Origin: Clostridia bacterium | GTDB taxonomy: Bacteria; Bacillota; Clostridia; Christensenellales; Aristaeellaceae | Assembly (NCBI GenBank): GCA_017524615.1 | Contig: JAFXVJ010000026.1 | Location: forward strand, 1 to 60,015 | DNA: 60,015 nt | Direction: 5' to 3' | Shown: positions 10,294 through 18,115 of the stretch, piece by piece | How positions within the stretch are numbered: the stretch's first letter is position 1 | How the letters are laid out: each line of letters opens with the position of its first letter | The notes under the pieces: model-generated | Told to the model about the DNA's origin: nothing | What the model saw: only the letters and a program-made list of their open reading frames with translations | The model's database searches: none | Made by a program: the position numbers and the translations under genes

Positions 10294-10327
10294 AAAACCC
10301 CGGAAATCGTTGCATTTCCAGGGTTTT
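10294..10327 (-). terminator. terminator of the rplM-rpsI operon
   Basis: AAAACCC and GGAAAT arms pair across a CGTTGC loop at 10308-10313. The minus-strand transcript ends in GGGTTTTTCTTTTTT. It lies 10 bases past the rpsI stop. Confidence 0.85.
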
Positions 10328-10336
10328 GTTGGCCCA

Positions 10337-10726
10337 TTAACGTTTGGAGAACTGGGGCGCCCGACGGGCAGCCTTGAGGCCGTACTTCTTGCGTTCCTTC
10401 ATACGAGGATCGCGGGTGAGGAAGCCGGCTTTCTTCAGGTCGGCCCGCAGTTCGGGGTTGACCTTGCACAGGGCGCGGCTGATGCCATGACGGATGGCGC
10501 CGGCCTGACCGGTCAGACCGCCGCCGCGGACATTCACCAGCACGTCGAAGCTGCCGCCCACCTTCACCAGTTCCATGGGCTGGCGGATGGTCATCTTCAG
10601 GGTTTCCAGACCAAAATAATCATTGATGTCGCGCTTGTTTACCAAAATTTTGCCTTCCCCGGGCACCAGACGCACACGGGCGACCGCGCTCTTTCTGCGG
10701 CCAACGGCATTGAAATCATTCGCCAT
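10337..10726 (-). CDS. rpsI: 30S ribosomal protein S9
   Basis: This 129-residue protein is a standard S9. It opens with [19 protein letters not shown], contains the [19 protein letters not shown] core and ends in the diagnostic [11 protein letters not shown] tail, which reaches the P-site tRNA in the ribosome. It directly follows rplM (23 bases), the classical S9-L13 operon order, and is followed by an intrinsic terminator. Confidence 0.98.
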   Translation of the reverse strand: MANDFNAVGRRKSAVARVRLVPGEGKILVNKRDINDYFGLETLKMTIRQPMELVKVGGSFDVLVNVRGGGLTGQAGAIRHGISRALCKVNPELRADLKKAGFLTRDPRMKERKKYGLKAARRAPQFSKR

Positions 10727-10749
10727 GATGTTTGCTCCTTCCGCTCAGC

Positions 10750-11184
10750 TTACTTGATCAGTTCCAGCTTTTCGGGCTTCTGCGCGGCCTGCTCATGCTC
10801 GGGGCCGGCATAGATGCGCAGCTTGGTGGCCATCTGACGGCCCAGCGGGCCCTTCGGCAGCATGCCCACGATGGCATGGCGCACCGCGAATTCGGGCTTT
10901 TCAGCGATCAGCTTGCGGTATTTGATTTCTTTCAGGCCACCGGCATAACCGGAATGATGGTAATAAATCTTCTGATCCAGCTTTTTGCCGGTCATGACGA
11001 TCTTAGCGGCATTGATGATGATCACGTGATCACCGGTATCCACATGGGGGGTATAGGTGGGCTTGTTCTTGCCGCGCAGGATATTGGCTACCTGGCTGGC
11101 GAGGCGGCCAAGCACCATGCCGTCTGCATCAACGACATACCACTTGCGCTCTACGTTCTGCGCATTTGCCATAAAGGTATTCAA
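10750..11184 (-). CDS. rplM: 50S ribosomal protein L13, TTG start
   Basis: This 144-residue L13 contains [30 protein letters not shown] and [10 protein letters not shown], all typical of the family, and it is normal in length. I placed the start at a TTG (11182-11184), which gives the expected Met-Asn-Thr-Phe opening. A perfect AAGGAGGA site ends 7 bases before it, whereas the next ATG would be about 20 bases from that site. The frame stays open further upstream to 11421, but that part lies beyond the promoter and is not coding. It is translated with rpsI from one transcript. Confidence 0.95.
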   Translation of the reverse strand: MNTFMANAQNVERKWYVVDADGMVLGRLASQVANILRGKNKPTYTPHVDTGDHVIIINAAKIVMTGKKLDQKIYYHHSGYAGGLKEIKYRKLIAEKPEFAVRHAIVGMLPKGPLGRQMATKLRIYAGPEHEQAAQKPEKLELIK

Positions 11185-11293
11185 GTGAATTTCCTCCTTG
11201 AAAATCAGGTAAACTTTGTGTTGCCATGCGGTGATGGTCGCACCGTCTGGCGGTGAACAATAGCACCCGGGGCTAGCGGAGTCTATTGACGCA
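11185..11293 (-). promoter_or_regulatory. rplM leader, possible L13 autoregulatory element
   Basis: Between the promoter and rplM lies a leader of about 110 nt with two hairpins, CACCG/CGGTG (11241-11255) and CCAT/ATGG (11224-11237). A GC-rich CGCTAGCCCCGGG stretch lies 5' to both. L13 leaders that bind free L13 are known in Bacillota. I infer the same role from position and structure, not from a covariance match. Confidence 0.45.
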
Positions 11294-11299
11294 TCGAGT

Positions 11300-11328
11300 A
11301 TTATACGAAATTTCCCGCGCTTTGTCAA
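11300..11328 (-). promoter_or_regulatory. rplM-rpsI promoter
   Basis: TTGACA (11323-11328) and TATAAT (11300-11305) on the minus strand are separated by exactly 17 bases. Both boxes are perfect, as expected for a ribosomal protein operon. Confidence 0.9.
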
Positions 11329-11414
11329 CGGGTTCATCAGAAAATATTTCATATTTTTGCGCATGATTGCGCCAGGAAATTCTTTCAGATAGGCTTGAAC
11401 CGGATGGAGAATGA

Positions 11415-11443
11415 TTGACAAGCTTTTTCATCGGTAGTATAAT
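11415..11443 (+). promoter_or_regulatory. promoter of the phosphofructokinase gene
   Basis: TTGACA (11415-11420), 17 bases, TATAAT (11438-11443), all consensus. The transcript would carry a leader of about 185 nt before the start codon at 11635. The leader is GC-rich with several short inverted repeats (for example CGGG-ccat-gaCCCG near 11490). I recognise no known riboswitch in it. Confidence 0.85.
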
Positions 11444-11634
11444 ACACCAGTTGAAATCTTCCGTCAGATTTCACGCTTTCTCGACAGGCGCGGGCCATGA
11501 CCCGATCAGGCCGCATCCTGTGGGATTCAGACGGGCCGTCGCGCGTCGCAGCCGCGCATCCCATCCGTCGATGCATTGACCGCCCTCCGGCGATCAGTGA
11601 TGATATCAATACACTATAGAAATGAGGAAACAGC

Positions 11635-12900
11635 ATGAAGGGTAACGTTCTCGTCGGTCAGTCCGGCGGCCCCACGGCCGTCATCAACTCCAGCCTTGCG
11701 GGCGTGTTCAAAACCGCCATGGAGCGCGGCTACAGCAAGGTGTACGGCATGCGTTACGGCATCCAGGGCTTCATGGATGAACAGTATGTCGATCTTTCCG
11801 AACACATCAAAAATGAGCTGGATCTGGAGCTGCTCAAGCGCACTCCCTCCGCTTTCCTGGGCACCTGCCGCTATAAGCTGCCGGAAATCCATGAGGACAA
11901 GTCGGTTTATGAGCGCATTTTTGAACTGCTGGACAAACTGGACATTGAAGTGTTCATCTACATCGGCGGCAACGATTCCATGGACACCATCCGCAAGCTG
12001 TCGGACTATTCCCTGCTGACCGGCGCGAAGCAGAAATTTGTTGGCTGCCCCAAGACCATCGACAATGACCTGGCCATCACCGACCATACCCCCGGCTTCG
12101 GCAGCGCCGCCAAGTACATTGCCACCTCCACCAAAGAAATCATCTGCGACGCCATGGGCTTCTCCTATAAGAAGAAGAACGTGAACATCGTGGAAATCAT
12201 GGGCCGCAACGCGGGCTGGCTCACCGGCGCCGCCGCCCTGTCCCGCAGCGAGGACTGCGAAGGCCCCGATCTGATTTACCTGCCTGAGCTCCCCTTCAGC
12301 ATCGAAAACTTCGTTGAAGAAGTGAAAAAGCTGCTGGAGAAGAAGGACGTGGTTGTGGCCGTCGTTTCCGAAGGCATCAAGACCGAGGAAGGCAAGTATG
12401 TCTGCGAATACGCCACCAGTTCCACCACCACGGACGCATTTGGCCACATCCAGATGTCCGGCACTGCCTCCTATCTGGCGTCGGTGATCAAGAATCAGCT
12501 GGGCTGCAAGACCCGCGCCGTGGAGCTTTCCACCCTGCAGCGCGCCGCCGCGCACTTGGCCAGCAAGATCGACGTGGACGAAGCGTTCAACGTGGGCGGC
12601 GCTACCGTGAAGGCCGCTGACGAAGGCTCCACCGGCGTGATGGTGGTGATCGACCGCGTGTCTGACGATCCTTATCAGAGCGCCACCGGCGTCTATGACG
12701 TGCACCGCATCGCAAACGACGAAAAAGTGGTTCCGCGCAAGTGGATCAACAAGGCCGGCAACTATGTGACCGAAGAATTCCTGGACTATGTGCGTCCCCT
12801 GATCCAGGGCAACTACGCGCCCGTGATGGTTGAGGGTCTCCCCCGTCACCTGAACATCCACCTGAAGAACTATGACTGGAGCGCTCCCCGCGGCAAGTAA
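11635..12900 (+). CDS. 6-phosphofructokinase, probably PPi-dependent
   Basis: This 421-residue enzyme phosphorylates fructose 6-phosphate in glycolysis. It opens with the glycine-rich GQSGGPTAVINSSLAG loop. The phosphoryl-donor site reads IGGNDSMDT, where ATP enzymes have GGDGS and classical PPi enzymes have GGDDS. The catalytic segment PKTIDNDL has the lysine typical of PPi enzymes, and MGRNAGWL is the substrate loop. The length of about 420 also fits the PPi group rather than the 320-residue ATP type. PPi use is therefore likely but inferred. The gene is monocistronic, with its own strong promoter and a terminator right behind. Confidence 0.9.
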   Translation: MKGNVLVGQSGGPTAVINSSLAGVFKTAMERGYSKVYGMRYGIQGFMDEQYVDLSEHIKNELDLELLKRTPSAFLGTCRYKLPEIHEDKSVYERIFELLDKLDIEVFIYIGGNDSMDTIRKLSDYSLLTGAKQKFVGCPKTIDNDLAITDHTPGFGSAAKYIATSTKEIICDAMGFSYKKKNVNIVEIMGRNAGWLTGAAALSRSEDCEGPDLIYLPELPFSIENFVEEVKKLLEKKDVVVAVVSEGIKTEEGKYVCEYATSSTTTDAFGHIQMSGTASYLASVIKNQLGCKTRAVELSTLQRAAAHLASKIDVDEAFNVGGATVKAADEGSTGVMVVIDRVSDDPYQSATGVYDVHRIANDEKVVPRKWINKAGNYVTEEFLDYVRPLIQGNYAPVMVEGLPRHLNIHLKNYDWSAPRGK

Positions 12901-12923
12901 TAAGCCCATCGAACGAAACAGTC

Positions 12924-12965
12924 AAAAGGCACGCTTTTCCGATGGAAAGGCGTGCCTTTTCGTTT
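12924..12965 (+). terminator. intrinsic terminator after the phosphofructokinase gene
   Basis: AAAAGGCACGC and GCGTGCCTTTT arms face each other around a short loop and end in a T-rich tail. It starts 24 bases after the stop codon. Confidence 0.88.
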
Positions 12966-13072
12966 ATTCAGTTTTCGGCGGCTGAGGCGGCACAGGCTGA
13001 AAAGCTCCGCGGGGATGCCTCACGCATTAGAATCCGGTCTGTTATGCGCCGAACAGACGGAATATCACTCCG

Positions 13073-13579
13073 TCACCACACCGGCGGTGTCCACAGCGTG
13101 ACGCTGCCTGACCGCAGGGAAGCGGGCACGTCGATCAGCCGCTGATTCTTGCTGCCGCAGAAATTCAGTTCCAGAGACCGCTGGTTCAGGAGAAAGGGAC
13201 CGTCCACCAGCACGTCCGTTTCCCGAAGCAGCGCCATTTTGTCCGGATCGTTTTCCTGCAGAAGCTGCTCCCAGGTGTAGCCGGTATAGGTCCACACGTT
13301 GAGCCCCAGGCCATGGGCTGCCTTTGCCAGCTCCGCGCAGGGCGCTCCCTGCTCCATCGGATCGCCGCCGGACAGGGTGATGCCGCTGAGCAGCGGATTT
13401 TTCTTCATCCGGGCGACCAAGGCCTCCGTATCTTCCTCATGTCCACCCATGGGATCGTGGGTTTCCGGGTTGTGGCACCCGGGGCAATGATGGGAGCATC
13501 CCTGGGTGAACACCGAAAAACGAAGCCCCGGCCCATCCACGATGCTGTCATCCACGATGCCGGCCAACCGTATCTTCAT
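13073..13579 (-). CDS. nrdG: anaerobic ribonucleotide reductase activating protein (NrdG-like radical SAM)
   Basis: This 168-residue radical SAM protein carries the NrdG-type cluster motif TQGCSHHCPGCHNPETHD (Cys-x3-Cys-x2-Cys). The preceding DSIVDGPGLRFSVFTQG stretch and the GGDPMEQG SAM-contact motif are also typical. The family uses S-adenosylmethionine to make the glycyl radical on the class III reductase NrdD. The start at 13579 is fixed by a GAGG site and the family's Met-Lys-Ile-Arg opening. No nrdD lies in the window, although the two are usually neighbours, so the reductase must be elsewhere. It follows the anchored protein gene at 13590 by 10 bases and probably shares its transcript. 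Confidence 0.88.
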   Translation of the reverse strand: MKIRLAGIVDDSIVDGPGLRFSVFTQGCSHHCPGCHNPETHDPMGGHEEDTEALVARMKKNPLLSGITLSGGDPMEQGAPCAELAKAAHGLGLNVWTYTGYTWEQLLQENDPDKMALLRETDVLVDGPFLLNQRSLELNFCGSKNQRLIDVPASLRSGSVTLWTPPVW

Positions 13580-13589
13580 GCTTTTCGCC

Positions 13590-14291
13590 TCATTTCGTTT
13601 CCGTGTCGCTGCTCTGGGCGCTTTCCTGCCCCTGCAGTCCGGCCTGAAGCAGCGCGTTGAAAAACGGGACCACGTTGGCATCGTTGCCATTGTTGACCAT
13701 GATCGCCGCGTACATCCCCCGATTGTCCAGCTGCATGCCGTTCACGAAGCCATCGAATGCATCCAGCGGGATCCCGTACAGGCGCCGGGCAGTTTTCACC
13801 GGCCGATCCTGTTCATCGTATTCCGCCACGACGGTCACGTACCCGTTGGTCAAATCCACGTCTCCCACATCCAGGGTGCCGTCTGCCACCAGGTCATCCA
13901 GCGGGATCAGCGTGTTCTGCTCCGCCAGGTTTTTGAAATACTGATTATTCAGGAACACCACATCCATGTCCCCGGCCATGGTATAGGTCATCAGCTGTTG
14001 GGAGGTGGTGTAATCATCCAACGGCATCAGCACGACACCCTCCACCGTTTCCATCTCCGGCACCGTTTCCTTCCAAATCGGCTCGATGAACGCGTTGATG
14101 CTTTCCGAAGTAGCGGTAAAGGACTGGACATACAGATCAATGCGTTTGTTCTGAGGGGAGCGATAGGCAGTTACGGTAAACAGGAGGCTCCACCCCATCC
14201 AGGCCGCCGCGATGATCAGCGCGTATTTCCATAGGCTGTAATGCATATGCCCGCTTACGGTTTCCTTGTTGATCGGCGTTTTGATGCGCAT
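13590..14291 (-). CDS. membrane-anchored extracytoplasmic protein, substrate-binding-like
   Basis: This 233-residue protein has a cytoplasmic start of about 20 residues, one transmembrane helix (about 21-43) and an outer domain of about 190 residues. The outer part has alternating helices and strands and segments such as AGDMDVVFLNNQYFKNLAE and YGIPLDAFDGF. These resemble pieces of solute-binding proteins, but the domain is too short to be a full one. The tail is Gln/Ser-rich. The start is set by AAAGGAG ten bases ahead of the ATG. It shares a promoter with nrdG downstream, which does not explain its role. The function is unknown. Confidence 0.7.
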   Translation of the reverse strand: MRIKTPINKETVSGHMHYSLWKYALIIAAAWMGWSLLFTVTAYRSPQNKRIDLYVQSFTATSESINAFIEPIWKETVPEMETVEGVVLMPLDDYTTSQQLMTYTMAGDMDVVFLNNQYFKNLAEQNTLIPLDDLVADGTLDVGDVDLTNGYVTVVAEYDEQDRPVKTARRLYGIPLDAFDGFVNGMQLDNRGMYAAIMVNNGNDANVVPFFNALLQAGLQGQESAQSSDTETK

Positions 14292-14350
14292 TCCATTTAG
14301 CTCCTTTAACAGCGAACCGCCGGCAAATGCCGATTCGCCTTGATGACCGT

Positions 14351-14379
14351 ATTTTACCACGTCCGCCCTGATGCGTCAA
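14351..14379 (-). promoter_or_regulatory. promoter of the anchored protein-nrdG pair
   Basis: TTGACG (14374-14379) and TAAAAT (14351-14356) on the minus strand are spaced by 17 bases. The start codon lies about 60 bases downstream. Confidence 0.7.
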
Positions 14380-14418
14380 TCCATGACGGTGTTCTGGCGG
14401 GCATCCGTCACATCCATA

Positions 14419-14450
14419 AGAAAGCCGAGGGGCGCAGGGCCTTCCTCGGC
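14419..14450 (-). terminator. terminator of the GDPD-greA-lysS operon
   Basis: GCCGAGG (14424-14430) pairs with CCTCGGC (14444-14450). The minus-strand RNA continues with TTTCTT. It begins a few bases after the lysS stop. Confidence 0.65.
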
Positions 14451-14456
14451 AGCTTA

Positions 14457-15938
14457 TCAATCCATGGGCTTCATCGTCGGGAACAGCAGCACATCGCGGA
14501 TGGAGGGCGTTGCGGTGAGCAGCATCACCAGCCGGTCCACGCCCACGCCCAGGCCGCCGGTGGGCGGCATGCCGATTTCCAGGGCGTTGAGGAAATCCTC
14601 GTCAACGCCGTGGGCCTCTTCGTCGCCTTGGGCTTTCAGCGCCGCCTGGGCCTCGAACCGCTGGCGCTGGTCGATGGGATCGTTGAGCTCGGAGAAGGCG
14701 TTGCCATGCTCCCGGCCCAGGATGAAAATCTCGAACCGCTCCGTATACGCGGGATCCTTGGGGTTCTTTTTCGCAAGGGGAGAAATCTCCACCGGATGGC
14801 CGTAAATGAAGGTGGGCTGTACCAGGTGTTCCTCCACATACTCGTCGAAGAACAGGTTCAGAATATCCCCTTTTTGATGGCGCTTCTCGTAGTGGATCTT
14901 CCGCTCGTCCGCCACGGCGCGGGCCTCCTCCAGCGTGTGGATTTCGTCAAAATCCACGCCGGAGTATTTCTTTACCGCCTCCACCATACTCATCCGGGCG
15001 AAGGGCTTTTCCAGGTCGATCAGCGTATCGCCATACTGCACCATGGCCGTGCCGTTGACTGCCCGGGCAACATAGCGGAACATTTCCTCGGTGATATCCA
15101 TCATGCCCTGGAAATCGGTAAACGCCTGATACAGCTCCAGCATCGTGAATTCAGGGTTGTGCTTGGGGTCCATGCCCTCATTGCGGAACACGCGGCCGAT
15201 TTCGTACACCCGGTCAAAGCCGCCCACGATGAGGCGCTTCAGATGCAATTCCAGCGCGATGCGCAGGTACATGTCGATATCCAGCGTGTTGTGGTGGGTG
15301 ATGAAAGGCCGGGCCGCCGCACCGCCCGCCTGGGTGTGCAGCACGGGGGTTTCCACCTCCAGGAAGCCCTTCTGGTCCAGGAAGGTACGCAGGGCCGTGA
15401 TGATCTGGCTGCGCTTGCGGAAGGTGGCGCGCACCTCGGGATTCACCACCATGTCCAGATACCGCTGACGGTAGCGCAGATCCATATCCGTCAGGCCGTG
15501 GAATTTTTCGGGCAGAGGCTTCAGGCACTTGGCCAGCAGCGTCCATTCTTCCGTATGGATGGAAATCTCCCCGGTTTTGGTCTTGAACACCTTGCCCCGG
15601 ATGGAAACCAGATCACCGATATCCGCTTCCTTGAAGGCAGCGTAGCTTTCCTCGCCCACATCGTCTCTGCGGATATAGAACTGGATTTCTCCATCTGTAT
15701 CCAGCAGATGGGCAAACGACGCTTTGCCCATGATCCGGCGGCTCATCATGCGGCCGGCCACGGTCACTTCCCGATTCTCAAAGGCATCATAATCGGCGAT
15801 GATTTCCCCGCTTTTAGCGGTCACGTCCACCCGGGTCAGCAAATAGGGGTCGCGGCCTTTTTCGCGAAGGGCGCTGAGCTTGTCCCGGCGGATTTGCTCC
15901 TGTTCAGAATAAATGGCTGTATTTTGTTCCTGCGGCAT
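14457..15938 (-). CDS. lysS: lysyl-tRNA synthetase, class II
   Basis: This 493-residue enzyme charges tRNA-Lys. The N-terminal OB fold covers about residues 55-160 ([25 protein letters not shown]). The class II catalytic domain follows: motif 1 near RQRYLDMV, motif 2 [24 protein letters not shown] and motif 3 [14 protein letters not shown] at the end. Length and motif order are those of bacterial LysRS. It is the last gene of a three-gene unit, 36 bases behind greA. Confidence 0.98.
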   Translation of the reverse strand: MPQEQNTAIYSEQEQIRRDKLSALREKGRDPYLLTRVDVTAKSGEIIADYDAFENREVTVAGRMMSRRIMGKASFAHLLDTDGEIQFYIRRDDVGEESYAAFKEADIGDLVSIRGKVFKTKTGEISIHTEEWTLLAKCLKPLPEKFHGLTDMDLRYRQRYLDMVVNPEVRATFRKRSQIITALRTFLDQKGFLEVETPVLHTQAGGAAARPFITHHNTLDIDMYLRIALELHLKRLIVGGFDRVYEIGRVFRNEGMDPKHNPEFTMLELYQAFTDFQGMMDITEEMFRYVARAVNGTAMVQYGDTLIDLEKPFARMSMVEAVKKYSGVDFDEIHTLEEARAVADERKIHYEKRHQKGDILNLFFDEYVEEHLVQPTFIYGHPVEISPLAKKNPKDPAYTERFEIFILGREHGNAFSELNDPIDQRQRFEAQAALKAQGDEEAHGVDEDFLNALEIGMPPTGGLGVGVDRLVMLLTATPSIRDVLLFPTMKPMD

Positions 15939-15974
15939 GACGGCATCCTCACTTCATTGGTTTTGTGGCACTTT

Positions 15975-16463
15975 TCACAGGCGGATTTCCATGATTTTCA
16001 GGTCATAGGGGGCTTCCGGCGCTTCCACCGTCACCGTGTCGCCCACCTTGTGGCCCAGCAGCGCCGCGCCTACGGGGGATTCGTTGGAAATGCGGTTGTT
16101 CATGGGATCGCTTTCCCGGGCGCCCACGATGGTGAATTCTTCTTCGTCGCCCTCGTCCAGATACAGCACCCGCACGGTGGTGCCCACGTTCACGGCGTCG
16201 GTGGATACGTTTTCATCGTCGATCACGACGACGGTCCGCAGCGCGTTTTCCAATTCGACGATGTCTGCCTCCAGCTTGGCCTGTTCGTCCTTAGCCTCGT
16301 CGTATTCCGCGTTTTCACTCAAATCGCCAAATCCGCGGGCGATGGACAGATGCTCCGCCACCTCGGCCCGCCGGACGGTGGTCATATACTTCAGTTTTTC
16401 TTCCATCTGGCGCAGGCCTTCCTGGGATACCACCGTTCTGTTGCTGTGTTCATGCTCGCTCAT
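15975..16463 (-). CDS. greA: transcription elongation factor GreA
   Basis: This 162-residue factor rescues backtracked RNA polymerase by stimulating transcript cleavage. The N-terminal coiled coil (about residues 10-80) has the conserved tip RGFGDLSENAEYDEAKDEQ, whose acidic residues reach the polymerase active site. The C-terminal FKBP-like domain contains ISNESPVGAALLGHKVGD. The start at 16463 follows an AAAAGGAG site. Its ATG overlaps the TGA of the upstream GDPD gene as ATGA, which predicts translational coupling. Confidence 0.97.
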   Translation of the reverse strand: MSEHEHSNRTVVSQEGLRQMEEKLKYMTTVRRAEVAEHLSIARGFGDLSENAEYDEAKDEQAKLEADIVELENALRTVVVIDDENVSTDAVNVGTTVRVLYLDEGDEEEFTIVGARESDPMNNRISNESPVGAALLGHKVGDTVTVEAPEAPYDLKIMEIRL

Positions 16464-17332
16464 GATAATTTCTCCTTTTCTTCTCGGTTCCATATTTGAT
16501 GCAGGTCAGGCTCAAAGCCTTCAAAAATCTGCACGTCAAACTGACTGCGCAGCCTTTGGCTTTCCTCTTGGCTGTCCACGGTCCAGGCAGCGGTGACGGG
16601 GTGAAACAGCCGCCGCAGGACGCGAAAGGAATAATTGCGGCTGGTTTTGCAGCCGTATGCCACAAAATCCGGCCGGGACAGGACGTTCATCAGCAGATGG
16701 GCGCCCAGCGTCTCCATCAGCGTTCTTTTTTTGCCCAGACGGCGCGGATCATAGGCCAATTGGCCCCGGATGACCTCCGGCGCATGGCGGCGGAACCACC
16801 GCACGATCCTGGGATCGAAGGATTCCATCCACCAAGGGCCTGCATAGTCCTTCATCTGGTCATACACCCGCCCGGCCAAGGCAACGCCCAGCGGCTGATC
16901 ATGCTTGATTTCCACGATCAGCGGCACGCTGCCATCCACCAGCGCCAGGGCCTCAGCCAGCGTGGGAATGCCCTCGTCCGTGCCCGCCAGGCGCAGTTGA
17001 CGCACTTCTTCCAGCGTCATTTCCCCCAGCGGATGGTCCACGCCGCACAGGCGCAGGGCGGAAGGATCATGATGGATGATCAGTTCTCCATCCCGTGTAG
17101 ACCGTACATCCCATTCGATGCCGCAGCCCTTCTCCATCGCGCGGCGGAAAGCGGCCAGGGAGTTTTCCGGCGCACTCCCGTCATGCAGCCCCCGATGAGC
17201 ATACAGGACCGTTTTCACCGGGCGCATCTCCCGCGCTTTCCTTTTCGTGTTGGGCGCGATCAAAAACAGATGCAGCATTCCCAGCAGCGCCAGTACGCAT
17301 ACGGCTCCCATCCAAATGCTCAATCCGTTCAT
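16460..17332 (-). CDS. glycerophosphodiester phosphodiesterase, membrane-anchored
   Basis: This 290-residue enzyme should split glycerophosphodiesters into glycerol 3-phosphate and an alcohol. One N-terminal transmembrane helix (about 5-25) precedes a GDPD barrel. The metal and catalytic residues are visible in AHRGLHDGSAPENSLAAF, GIEWDVRSTRDGELIIHHD and VPLIVEIKHD. The start is placed at 17332, behind a GGAAGGAAGG site. It heads the unit GDPD-greA-lysS. The link between phospholipid turnover and these housekeeping genes looks like operon convenience rather than function. Confidence 0.9.
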   Translation of the reverse strand: MNGLSIWMGAVCVLALLGMLHLFLIAPNTKRKAREMRPVKTVLYAHRGLHDGSAPENSLAAFRRAMEKGCGIEWDVRSTRDGELIIHHDPSALRLCGVDHPLGEMTLEEVRQLRLAGTDEGIPTLAEALALVDGSVPLIVEIKHDQPLGVALAGRVYDQMKDYAGPWWMESFDPRIVRWFRRHAPEVIRGQLAYDPRRLGKKRTLMETLGAHLLMNVLSRPDFVAYGCKTSRNYSFRVLRRLFHPVTAAWTVDSQEESQRLRSQFDVQIFEGFEPDLHQIWNREEKEKLS

Positions 17333-17395
17333 GCGCCCTTCCTTCCGCCGGTACATCCGGCTACGGCAAAGAACGCCTACCGGCGTTACCGGTCT

Positions 17396-17424
17396 ATTAT
17401 ACCCCAGTTCCCTCACAATTGCAA
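17396..17424 (-). promoter_or_regulatory. promoter of the GDPD-greA-lysS operon
   Basis: TTGCAA (17419-17424), 17 bases, TATAAT (17396-17401) on the minus strand. It is divergent from the TetR promoter, with about 50 bases between the two -35 boxes. Confidence 0.75.
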
Positions 17425-17475
17425 CCATTCATTTCCATGTCCGTCTCTTTTTTCTCCTTTTCTCCCCCGGCCCTC

Positions 17476-17504
17476 TTGACACACTCGGAATCCGGCTGTA
17501 AAAT
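17476..17504 (+). promoter_or_regulatory. promoter of the tetR-ABC exporter operon
   Basis: TTGACA (17476-17481), 17 bases, TAAAAT (17499-17504). The start codon lies about 40 bases downstream, so the leader is short. Confidence 0.8.
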
Positions 17505-17530
17505 ATCACACGTTATATATCGCCCGTTAT
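17503..17530 (+). promoter_or_regulatory. two tandem 14-bp repeats on the -10/+1 region, likely operator
   Basis: ATATCACACGTTAT (17503-17516) is followed at once by ATATCGCCCGTTAT (17517-17530), with 12 of 14 positions equal. The pair overlaps the -10 box and the predicted start of the TetR operon. This is where an autorepressor would bind. Confidence 0.6.
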
Positions 17531-17545
17531 TTCAAGGAGGTGCCC

Positions 17546-18109
17546 ATGCCGCCCAAGGTCAAAATCACCCGCGAGGATATCCTGGCCACCGCCATCCGCA
17601 TCATCCGCAGAGACGGCGCGGAGGCCTGTAACGCGCGCAGCGTGGCAGTCGCCCTGCATTGCTCCACCCAGCCTGTATTCTCCAATTTCTCTTCCATGGC
17701 GGATCTGCGGCAGGCTGTGATTGAGCGGGCGTATGAAATCTATCTGACCCAGCAAAAAGAAGCCATGTCCAAAGGGGATTTCCCTCCATACAAGGCCAGC
17801 GGCATGGCCTACATCCGCTTTGCCCAGGAGGAAAGGCATCTGTTCAGGCTGCTGTTCATGCGGGACAGAAAAGCGGAAGACATCGGCCTTCCCAACCCGG
17901 AGCTGCAGGCCATGTCTTCCCTGGTGCAGGGTCAGTTGGCCCTGTCCCCCGACGACGCTCGGTTTTTCCATCTGGAAATGTGGGTGTATGTGCATGGCAT
18001 CGCCTCCATGATCGCCACCGATTTCCTGCCGTGGGATTGGGGATTGATCAGCCGCATGCTCACCGATCAATACCAGGCCATGGCGAAGCAATACGCACAC
18101 AAGGAGTGA
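17546..18109 (+). CDS. TetR/AcrR-family transcriptional regulator
   Basis: This 187-residue protein has an N-terminal TetR-type helix-turn-helix (about residues 8-55: ITREDILATAIRIIRRDG, then a recognition helix near STQPVFSNFSSMADL). A helical ligand-binding domain follows, with a WVYVHGIASMIATDFL helix in the second half. The ATG at 17546 is chosen because a perfect AAGGAGG ends five bases before it; an in-frame GTG six bases earlier overlaps that site. It is 6 bases upstream of an ABC exporter gene and most likely represses that operon, relieved by an exported compound. Confidence 0.88.
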   Translation: MPPKVKITREDILATAIRIIRRDGAEACNARSVAVALHCSTQPVFSNFSSMADLRQAVIERAYEIYLTQQKEAMSKGDFPPYKASGMAYIRFAQEERHLFRLLFMRDRKAEDIGLPNPELQAMSSLVQGQLALSPDDARFFHLEMWVYVHGIASMIATDFLPWDWGLISRMLTDQYQAMAKQYAHKE

Positions 18110-18115
18110 ATCTGT

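Noticed and set aside
11185-11421. N-terminal extension of L13 to 223 residues
   Set aside because: The extension runs through the promoter at 11300-11328 and the ribosome binding site. L13 proteins are about 142-147 residues.
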